From Sphingobacteriaceae bacterium (GTDB lineage Bacteria > Bacteroidota > Bacteroidia > UBA7662), in assembly GCA_013824115.1 (NCBI GenBank), contig PNNG01000017.1:23133-87132 (forward strand): a DNA stretch of 64,000 bases. The letters are read 5' to 3'. Both the position numbers and the translations under genes were made by a program. The notes beneath the pieces are model-generated. The model made no database searches. It had not been told where the DNA came from and saw nothing but the letters and a program-made list of their open reading frames with translations. Positions 56,751 through 64,000 of the stretch are shown here, piece after piece. The first letter of the stretch is position 1; every line of letters starts with the position of its first letter.

Positions 56751-56822
56751 CATGGTTTGCCTTTTCGAAGCTGGAAATTCCGGTGAACGAGCTGTTGGGG
56801 AAGCTGCCGGGTTGAAGGGTTT
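56751..56822 (+). pseudogene. Copy 2 of the rhuM 3' end (relic FAFSKLEIPVNELLGKLPG*)
   Basis: Near-identical to 55151-55222; upstream rhuM coding sequence missing. Confidence 0.8.
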
Positions 56823-56945
56823 TGGTACCTAGCTCCGGCGAAAACGGTACCCAGTTTGAATAGCCAAAAAGTGCGTTTGGGGCTTGTTTGGAGGGGGGAG
56901 TGAAAAAATGGTACCGAGTTGGGGCGAAAATGGTACCGAGTTAAC
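56822..56945. repeat. GGTACC-centred repeats, possible IS21-type terminal-repeat relic
   Basis: Four GGTACC motifs with context GCGAAAAYGGTACCSAGTT; no transposase ORF present. Confidence 0.5.
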
Positions 56946-56956
56946 ACAATGACTGC

Positions 56957-57691
56957 TTAGTAGTTTTGAAAGGGTCTTGCTGTTTTGGTGGTGGTAATTA
57001 CCTCTTCTTGGCAAACGGCATGCATGGGTTCGTCGTCGAGTGCATCATGTGCAGCTCCGCACCAATGACAAAATTTGATTGGCTGGTATTCATCTTCATT
57101 GAAATTGGCATGGTAGCAAGGTTTGCATCTTACTCTATAGGGATTACGACGAAAATCGCCATTGATTTCGGTATTACAATCTACACAATGCCCCATTCTT
57201 GCTAGTCTCAATTTAGCAGCATCGACTTGTGCCAAAACCTGTTTTCTTTCTAAGTCAAATTTGCCGGGGTGATGCTTAACACTTGCATCTGCAAGGAGAT
57301 AATTATCGATGATTTCTTTTTTCGCTTTCGCAGTATCTACTGAAGTGGCTATTTCTAGATTGCGGACTTGCGAGGCGTCATACAAATTCATGCTGCTTAA
57401 CCAGCAGTTTTTTTCGTTCAAGTAGAGTTTGATGTGGTGATCTTTAATTTCATATACCTCAAAGCCCCATTCTTTATTGAGTTTTTGCAGGTGTTGCTGG
57501 TTCATTTGGTCCTGACGAATGATAAAAGTTAAGTGCACACCTCGTTTAGAGGCATTGTGCAATACGCGTTCGAACTGAGGCCAAATTTTGAGGTAAGGCG
57601 TTACCAAAATGCAATAAGCTTGTGCCTCTTCAATGAGGTCGATGATGGCCGTACTGAGTTCGTGGGTGCGGAGGAATCGAGTAATGTGCAT
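56957..57691 (-). CDS. PLD-family nuclease-like protein with C-terminal zinc ribbons
   Basis: AYCILVTPYLKIWPQFERVLHNASKRGVHLTFIIR...DHHIKLYLNEKNCWLSSMNL (HKD-like); CVDCN...CKPC and CHWCG...C. Confidence 0.8.
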   Translation of the reverse strand: MHITRFLRTHELSTAIIDLIEEAQAYCILVTPYLKIWPQFERVLHNASKRGVHLTFIIRQDQMNQQHLQKLNKEWGFEVYEIKDHHIKLYLNEKNCWLSSMNLYDASQVRNLEIATSVDTAKAKKEIIDNYLLADASVKHHPGKFDLERKQVLAQVDAAKLRLARMGHCVDCNTEINGDFRRNPYRVRCKPCYHANFNEDEYQPIKFCHWCGAAHDALDDEPMHAVCQEEVITTTKTARPFQNY

Positions 57692-57870
57692 ACAATAGGT
57701 TTGGATCCTTGTTTACAAAGGTCGTGCCGCGAATTATAAATCAAGATTTCAAAGCACTGCTCTTTAGTAGTATTTGATACCGCCTACTCAAAATCCTTGT
57801 GAGAATGTTTTGTTTTGTTCGAAATGTGTTCTTAACTTACCCGAAGTTATCTGTAAACCAAAACTAAACC

Positions 57871-59070
57871 ATGCATCGTATTCCTGCGCCATTTAGGAGG
57901 CTTAGTGTGAAGTACAACGACTTCGAACAAGTGCTGAACCTCAAAACAAACTCGGCTTTTAAAAACAATAAAGAAGAACAGGTAAGGCAAAAGACTTACC
58001 GTTGGTTAACCGAAAAGCTGGGGATCCACCCTGACTACATCACCTTTGAAGTGCATATCTCAGATGCAAAGGGTAGAGCTGATATTGTAGTGCGGGACGA
58101 AAAAGATGAAGTTATTTGGCTATTTGAATGTAAACATGAAGGTGTGCCGCTTTCGACTGATGTACTCAGACAGGTGGAGCGATACGATGATTTTATACAT
58201 GCTAAATTCTTTTCTATTACCAATGGCTTAGAAATAGAGAGCTATCGGTTTAATGAAAAAACCAAAAGCTCTGAACCAGTTGCTACTCCCTTAACTATGA
58301 AGGAACTCAAGGGCAAGTTCAGCAAGGCTATTTTTGAACCCCATCCTTTAACTTTTTTGAAATGGGAAGAGATACATGTTACTAACCCCATTGGCAAGCA
58401 TGCCAAAGAAATATTGACCTCCAATACAAAGGAGCTCCCTTTGCTGTGGCAAAAAGCAATGTTGAATCTATATAGAGCCTTAAACGTAACCCAGCGCAAC
58501 TATTGGGAGGGCAAAATGGGTAATTCAGCACTTGAAATTGAACGTGACCACGGAGTACAATTAATTCGAATGGGAAATGCAAGTGGATGGAATGGCGCTG
58601 CGCACATGCGAAGTCTCCAAGTAAACTACAAAAACAAGCATTATCGAGTAGGGTTGCAATTAATGCCATGGAGTAAGTCAGATGGTTCGAAACTAAGTTT
58701 AATAGTTAATCTGGCCACTTATGAACTTGCCGAACGGGATTCACATAATGCACTTCAATTAGATACCGAACGCTGCTTTGGAATTGGCTCACGCGGCCGC
58801 ATGTTCTGTTGGCACGACCGCGCGCCCAGCATTGGCAACCAAGGAAGCGCCAGCAATGCCGACTTTTTTGATTTTCTAAAGAAACAAGACCCCAATTGGC
58901 TGTACACCGATGCAGCAGGTAAAACTTGGGTCGATTTGGGCAGTTTTACCACAGGTAAATGGCTGACTTTTGCCAATGAAGATTTTAAAGTGGCGATTTT
59001 CCGAATTATCCAATATGCGATTATAAGGGATGAATTCAGGGAAGTCATGAAGTCAAACAACGTCAAATAG
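57871..59070 (+). CDS. HsdR-N-like PD-(D/E)XK nuclease-domain protein
   Basis: EEQVRQKTYRWLTEKLGIHPDYITFEVHISDAKGRADIVVRDEKDEVIWLFECKHEGVPL...QVERYDDF...FFSITNGLE. Confidence 0.75.
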   Translation: MHRIPAPFRRLSVKYNDFEQVLNLKTNSAFKNNKEEQVRQKTYRWLTEKLGIHPDYITFEVHISDAKGRADIVVRDEKDEVIWLFECKHEGVPLSTDVLRQVERYDDFIHAKFFSITNGLEIESYRFNEKTKSSEPVATPLTMKELKGKFSKAIFEPHPLTFLKWEEIHVTNPIGKHAKEILTSNTKELPLLWQKAMLNLYRALNVTQRNYWEGKMGNSALEIERDHGVQLIRMGNASGWNGAAHMRSLQVNYKNKHYRVGLQLMPWSKSDGSKLSLIVNLATYELAERDSHNALQLDTERCFGIGSRGRMFCWHDRAPSIGNQGSASNADFFDFLKKQDPNWLYTDAAGKTWVDLGSFTTGKWLTFANEDFKVAIFRIIQYAIIRDEFREVMKSNNVK

Positions 59071-59105
59071 TCAATAGATTTTTCATTTAACCTTAAACCA
59101 CAACT

Positions 59106-59663
59106 ATGACCGATCCTAACGAAGAAGTTGTAAAAGCCTTTCTCGAAATGAAAGGATTTTTTGTAAGAACTAATGTGAGATACACTGTAAAAGAGGGCAA
59201 GAAAGCTTCTGGTCAAAGCGATTTAGATATAGTTGCCCTAAACCCTAATGTCGAGCAAAATGGAAATGAACTTCCATTTGTACTTGAGGCAGGTCATTTT
59301 GATCAAATCAGTCACTTGGTCATGGAAATAAAGGGATGGCACAGTGAGAAAGTCACGAAATCGACCCTTAAAGCACATCCTCGAATATTCAATTTTATAC
59401 GTTCTGAAGCGAAACAGAAAGCAATTGAAACACTGAATAACAAGGATTTTGTTTCAGTTTTGGTGCTTTCTCGGGTGGGTTCAAAAGACAATAGCAAAGA
59501 GGAGCTTTTTCAAGAGTTGTTAGAAGGAGGAGTCACGCATGTCTTAGAATTTTCTACGATTATGGAGTATTTGATGATAAAAATTAAGTCGAATCTCAAT
59601 CAAGATAACTTGGTGCTACACAGCATTCGTTTAGCAAATATTTATGGCGAATCAGCAAAATAA
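59106..59663 (+). CDS. Second PD-(D/E)XK-like nuclease
   Basis: VVKAFLEMKGFFVRTNVRY...GQSDLDIVALNP...HLVMEIKGWH. Confidence 0.65.
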   Translation: MTDPNEEVVKAFLEMKGFFVRTNVRYTVKEGKKASGQSDLDIVALNPNVEQNGNELPFVLEAGHFDQISHLVMEIKGWHSEKVTKSTLKAHPRIFNFIRSEAKQKAIETLNNKDFVSVLVLSRVGSKDNSKEELFQELLEGGVTHVLEFSTIMEYLMIKIKSNLNQDNLVLHSIRLANIYGESAK

Positions 59664-60246
59664 TCCCTTTTTCAACCATGCTAAGGATTTGATGTTAGGG
59701 CATACTTGGCAAGTCAAGAACAGGTCTTTTCATTTCACCGAAATCGAATTTTACAGCAAATCTGTAGATGGCGGTGGCGACCCCTACACCCATGGCCATG
59801 CTGAGCAACAAAAAAGCAACACTTGGTATTTCCATGGTTCGGGCATCGACATCACTTTCGGAGATGAACATACTTATGGGGGGATCCTTATTCGTGGAAT
59901 TAAGTATTATGATAAAGAAGGCAAAGCACACTACGTTTCAGGCCCAATTAGGGTAGCAACCGAAATTTTTTCGGCGATCGGACAAACAGGTATTCAACAA
60001 CTAAACTTTGGTTTAAAAAAGCTTGATAAACCCTTAGAAGGAACTGTTTATAGTTGCCCTCGCGTAGGCTTAAATCCCAAACTAAACGCGGACTATGCCA
60101 ACAAACATTACCGTTTTGTCATGGACATTTGCCCCGAGCATAAATTCGCTCAAAAAGAACTTGTGGCCAAAGCGCTGTTAGAAAGCAAACAATTATCTGC
60201 CAAGGAAATTAATCCACTGTTTAGGTATAAAATCATCAAAGAATAG
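59644..60246 (+). CDS. Uncharacterised protein, possibly AAG/MPG-like DNA glycosylase
   Basis: HFTEIEFYSKSVDGGGDPYTHGH...YFHGSGIDITFGDEHTYGGILIRGI...VSGPIRVATEIF resembles AAG order ETEAY...YGM...VLLRALEP...GP. Confidence 0.4.
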   Translation: MANQQNNPFFNHAKDLMLGHTWQVKNRSFHFTEIEFYSKSVDGGGDPYTHGHAEQQKSNTWYFHGSGIDITFGDEHTYGGILIRGIKYYDKEGKAHYVSGPIRVATEIFSAIGQTGIQQLNFGLKKLDKPLEGTVYSCPRVGLNPKLNADYANKHYRFVMDICPEHKFAQKELVAKALLESKQLSAKEINPLFRYKIIKE

Positions 60247-60250
60247 GATC

Positions 60251-62869
60251 ATGAATGAAGTAAACGCCACCAATGTAGCTGACGAACTAGATCTGATTGA
60301 AACCATACGCTATGTAGGCGATGATCAAGCCGAGCAATTCTTTGCTTTTGCTCGAAGATTACTTCATGAACTTGAGCTAAAGCCCGATGACAAACGCCTG
60401 TCTTTTACCACCACCGCCAACCGCAGATTGGCATTTACCATTGGTCAACGCTATTGTTTGGCATATGTGCCTGAAGAGAACTATCCTTGGCATTTCATCT
60501 CCGGTGAATCTCTTCCTACGACTGCAGACAGGACGGAAAGCAGCTATTCGGGTGCACCAACTGCTTTCTATGAGCGTTGCGCTACGTCTGATGACATAAA
60601 AAACCACTTTAAACTGATTGTAAGGGCTGCTCAGGTTGAGCTCAATCGTGCAAACAAATCAGGATTTAGCAAACATTCGAATGCTTTGTTCGGCAATGTC
60701 GTTGCAATTGAAGAAGTGCAAGCTCTAATAATGGAAAAGGCTAAGCTCAAGCCAGGAGAAGTGAGTGGAAGGGTTTGGAAATTGGGCTGCACCTGGGGGC
60801 AGGGAAAACCAAGTTTTTATGACTTCATTAAAGAGGAAAAGATTGTTCTAGGGGATTATGATAATCATAAGCATTATCAAATAGGTGACCTAATCATGTT
60901 GACAGATGGGTTCCATGCAAAAGCGTTGGCACTGGTTACAGGTGAAGGAAACAGCTTAAATCAAGCAACTGCCTACAATGCCAAAGCGAATGAACTGAGC
61001 TTACCAGCTGAAGATCAAATACAATTTTATCCAGCAGAATGGTACGAACTACCTGAAGCACTTACATTTTATTACAAGCATAGACAAGGAAAAGCCCTCG
61101 TTAAGGACCTCTCAATTCAATCTAAGGTCAAAACATATTGGGCCAATCGCGCAGTGAATTACTGGCTCTTCCAAGGCAATCCTGAACAATACGGCTTTGA
61201 AGCCTCTTTGAGGCAAAATGCCTTGAATAACTGGTTGGTGAAAGCGCACCAAGACAAAATGACGGTGGGCGATAAAGTCATCATTTGGATTAGCGGCAAA
61301 ACTGGCGGCTGTATAGCTCTAGCTGAAATTACGAGCCCACCAGCTGAAATGACCGAAAGCGACGCCGAGCATTGGAAAGCCGAACCCATAACCGGATTAC
61401 GAGCTGGCATAAGGATAACACACAATTTCATTGAAAACCCCATACGCCCAGAAGAAATTAAAAATGTTGATGCCCTGAAAACGCTTAAAGCAGGCAACCA
61501 AGGCACCAATTTTCGTTCAAGTTATGAAGAGTACCAGGCATTACTGGCCTTGCGCAATCCAACCCAACAACCTCATCAACCCATCAAAATGCACCACTTG
61601 GCTTTGAATACCATCTTTTACGGTCCTCCCGGAACGGGCAAAACCTACAAAATGCAAGGCTTGATGCGTGACCACTTTATAGATAAAAATGCCATTCGTA
61701 ATCCCAGAGAAGTTTTGGCCGAAAAGCTGCAGCCTTATCCCCTTTGGAAGGTGCTTGCAGCGGCTTTGAGCCAGTTTAAAACGCCTACATCGGTTGCCCA
61801 AATACATGAAACCGAACTGGTGATGGCAAAGCTGAATCCTGAAACCAAAATGCCGCGCAATTCCATTTGGCGCACCCTACAGTCATATGCCGATGCAACC
61901 TCTACAGGCATTGATTCCAAATACAAAGCTGCTATTGAGCTTTTTACAAAAAATGATAAAAGCCGTTGGAGCATTATCCCATCGAAGGTCGAGGAATTGA
62001 ATGACATCCTTGACGCCGAATTATTGGCGCTGGCCAAATCACCCTTGGCAGAAACTACCGAACCAGTGCAAATTATCAACAAGCGCTACCGCTTCATCAC
62101 CTTCCACCAAAAGTATGGATACGAAGATTTTATAGAAGGTATCAAACCGGTATTGCAAGAAAGTGAGTCGGAAGAAGCAGTAGACGGCCTGCAATTCACC
62201 CTCAAAAAGGGCATCTTTTACGAAGCATGTTTACAGGCCTTAAAATTGGCAGGCTACGCCTCTTTTGCTGCTTGTTATGAAGACAGTCAAGAAGTACGTG
62301 CAGTAAAATTCAAGTCGGCCCTAGACGACCCCACCAAACACTTCGCCTTGTTCATTGACGAAATTAACCGCGCCAATATCTCCGCGGTATTTGGGGAGCT
62401 CATTACGCTGTTGGAGGACGATAAACGTGCGGGTGCAGAGCACGAAATGTGGGTGAAACTGCCCAGCTCAGGCGAGCATTTTAGTGTGCCAGCCAATTTG
62501 TATGTGATTGGCACCATGAATACGGCCGATAGGTCTATTGCTTTGCTCGACATTGCCTTGCGACGCAGGTTTAAATTTGAAGGTTTGTACCCCGAATATG
62601 TAGATGGTGCCTGGTGGAAAGACTTGCTTTTGGAGCTCAATAAGGCCATTTACAAGGTCAAGAAGAACGCCGATTTGTTTATTGGGCATGCTTTCTTTAT
62701 CAAGAAAAACGAAAGCGAAAGATCAACCATCTTAAATCACAAAATCATTCCGCTGCTGCACGAATACTGCCAGAACAACCAGGAACAGGTAAAAACCATT
62801 CTGCGGGAGGCTAAAATAGAATTTACAGAGCCTACCATCGAAAACAACTTCCAACTGATTGCCAAGTGA
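60251..62869 (+). CDS. mcrB: McrB-like AAA+ protein with EVE domain
   Basis: EVE-like YWANRAVNYWLFQGNPEQYGFEA...VGDKVIIWISGKTGGCIALAEI; AAA+ FYGPPGTGKTYKMQ, LFIDEINRANISAVFGELITLLE, VIGTMNTADRSIALLDIALRRRF. Confidence 0.92.
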   Translation: MNEVNATNVADELDLIETIRYVGDDQAEQFFAFARRLLHELELKPDDKRLSFTTTANRRLAFTIGQRYCLAYVPEENYPWHFISGESLPTTADRTESSYSGAPTAFYERCATSDDIKNHFKLIVRAAQVELNRANKSGFSKHSNALFGNVVAIEEVQALIMEKAKLKPGEVSGRVWKLGCTWGQGKPSFYDFIKEEKIVLGDYDNHKHYQIGDLIMLTDGFHAKALALVTGEGNSLNQATAYNAKANELSLPAEDQIQFYPAEWYELPEALTFYYKHRQGKALVKDLSIQSKVKTYWANRAVNYWLFQGNPEQYGFEASLRQNALNNWLVKAHQDKMTVGDKVIIWISGKTGGCIALAEITSPPAEMTESDAEHWKAEPITGLRAGIRITHNFIENPIRPEEIKNVDALKTLKAGNQGTNFRSSYEEYQALLALRNPTQQPHQPIKMHHLALNTIFYGPPGTGKTYKMQGLMRDHFIDKNAIRNPREVLAEKLQPYPLWKVLAAALSQFKTPTSVAQIHETELVMAKLNPETKMPRNSIWRTLQSYADATSTGIDSKYKAAIELFTKNDKSRWSIIPSKVEELNDILDAELLALAKSPLAETTEPVQIINKRYRFITFHQKYGYEDFIEGIKPVLQESESEEAVDGLQFTLKKGIFYEACLQALKLAGYASFAACYEDSQEVRAVKFKSALDDPTKHFALFIDEINRANISAVFGELITLLEDDKRAGAEHEMWVKLPSSGEHFSVPANLYVIGTMNTADRSIALLDIALRRRFKFEGLYPEYVDGAWWKDLLLELNKAIYKVKKNADLFIGHAFFIKKNESERSTILNHKIIPLLHEYCQNNQEQVKTILREAKIEFTEPTIENNFQLIAK

Positions 62870-64000
62870 GGTTGTACGAATGGGATACCGCCAAGCACAG
62901 CTTAAGCGAGCAGCAACTGCATCGCTTTGAGCAGTATTTGCATGAGGTTTGGCGGAACCGACAAAAATTCGACACCGAAGAAAACAGCCATTGGGGTAAC
63001 AAGCCCCTTGACGAGCAAAAGCAACAGTTTTTTCAGTTCGGCTACGACCACCGCTTGCAAGCCCGCAACTACGTGGGCGTGGTGCAGTTTGAGGGTTTGC
63101 GCATCCAGGTGCTGCCCAAAATCATGCGCGACCGCAACTTGCTCGACCCCCAATTACAGCAACGCAATTTGCTCTTTTGGTTGAGTTATTGCCAACGCAT
63201 CCGCTTTCCTTTTGGCAAGGCAAATGTGGATACACTCGATACCGAAGACACCCTGGAACTGCTCGTGTACGTATTTGCCAACCTGGCCACCGAGCTTTTG
63301 AGTAACCAACCCTTGCAAGCCTACCAGCAGCTCAATGAAACCACCAGCTACCTGAAAGGCCAGCTCAACATGCCTGCTTACATCGGTAATCAATTGAGCA
63401 CTGGCCGTTGGCACGAGTTCAGTTGTACCCACGCCCCTTTTGTGTACGACAACCTATTCAACCGCATTGTGAAGCAGGTAGCACAGCGACTACGTTACAT
63501 CAGTAATCACCCTTTCAACCAAACCAAATTGGGCGAACTGCTTTTTCTACTCGATGAAGTAAGCCCACAAAGTGTAACTGCTGCCGATTGCGACAAAGTA
63601 AGCCTCAATACCCTGCAGCAAGATCATGCCGATGTACTGCAGCTCTGCAGGCTCTTTTTGTCGAATCAAGTAATGGATTTAGCCGACGACCACAGCCGCA
63701 AATTCTGCTTCTTATTGCCCATGGAGGTGATTTTCGAAGACTTTATTGCCGGTTTTATTGAAGCCCACTTCCCAGAATGGAAAGCCAGCAAACAAGCCAC
63801 TGATTATTTGGCCACTACCGAGGGCAAGGACATATTCCAAATCCGCAACGACCTCTATTTTCCCAACCGCCTCATTGTCGACACCAAATACAAAACCCTC
63901 TACCCAACCGACGACAAATTCGGCATCAGCCAAGCCGATATGTACCAAATGGTGGCCTATGCGCTCAAGCGCAATTGTTTTCGGGTGATGCTGTTGTACC
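62866..64000 (+). CDS. mcrC: McrC, nuclease subunit of McrBC (3' end beyond window; absent from ORF track)
   Basis: GTG start overlapping the mcrB TGA. Open to the window end: RLYEWDTAKHSL...RNYVGVVQFEGLRIQVLPKI...LLFWLSYC...PLQAYQQ...YLKGQLNMPAYI...VDTKYKTLY. Confidence 0.92.
   Translation, partial: MRLYEWDTAKHSLSEQQLHRFEQYLHEVWRNRQKFDTEENSHWGNKPLDEQKQQFFQFGYDHRLQARNYVGVVQFEGLRIQVLPKIMRDRNLLDPQLQQRNLLFWLSYCQRIRFPFGKANVDTLDTEDTLELLVYVFANLATELLSNQPLQAYQQLNETTSYLKGQLNMPAYIGNQLSTGRWHEFSCTHAPFVYDNLFNRIVKQVAQRLRYISNHPFNQTKLGELLFLLDEVSPQSVTAADCDKVSLNTLQQDHADVLQLCRLFLSNQVMDLADDHSRKFCFLLPMEVIFEDFIAGFIEAHFPEWKASKQATDYLATTEGKDIFQIRNDLYFPNRLIVDTKYKTLYPTDDKFGISQADMYQMVAYALKRNCFRVMLLY

Noticed and set aside
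56442-57014. Minus-strand ORFs 56442..56753, 56669..56947, 56829..57014
   Set aside because: They run through the rhuM relic and GGTACC repeats; no coding signature.
1-64000. rRNA/tRNA genes
   Set aside because: Scanned the intergenic gaps by eye; no convincing cloverleaf or rRNA sequence. tRNAscan-SE/Infernal would be decisive.

Overview
This 64 kb window comes from a Bacteroidota chromosome. Support: TAnnTTTG-type -7 elements, DUF5606, a TonB-dependent receptor sugar locus and the FtsZ C-terminus '...LHDNVD'. It divides into: (1) 0-34 kb, mostly core and metabolic genes: purF end, nhaD, rfbC, tryptophan 2,3-dioxygenase, a WYL regulator, an AbiEi-like/Fic protein, a LacI/TonB-receptor/glycosidase/kinase/MFS locus, an unusual two-polypeptide metal ABC transporter, sodB, a peptidase, TolC/HlyD, gpsA, gap and pgk. 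(2) 35.3-50.5 kb, a compact dcw cell-division cluster (mraZ to ftsZ) with a clear MraZ operator. (3) 50.5-54.3 kb, REP-like repeats and a small membrane-protein/M48 cassette. (4) 54.3-64 kb, a defence/mobile island with RhuM-PLD, an ORF6N relic, a zeta-like kinase plus glycine-zipper pair, IS-like terminal repeats, a PLD/Zn-ribbon nuclease, and a five-gene operon running off the window. That operon encodes two PD-(D/E)XK-like proteins, a possible AAG/MPG-like DNA glycosylase, an EVE-McrB protein and McrC. McrC is missing from the ORF track because it has no stop codon in the window. Best candidates for an undescribed system are the McrBC-associated five-gene operon (57.87-64 kb) and the metal importer made of an SBP-TM-ATPase fusion and a permease-DtxR fusion with a perfect 16-bp palindrome 18 bp upstream. 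All assignments come from reading the sequence; no database search was run.
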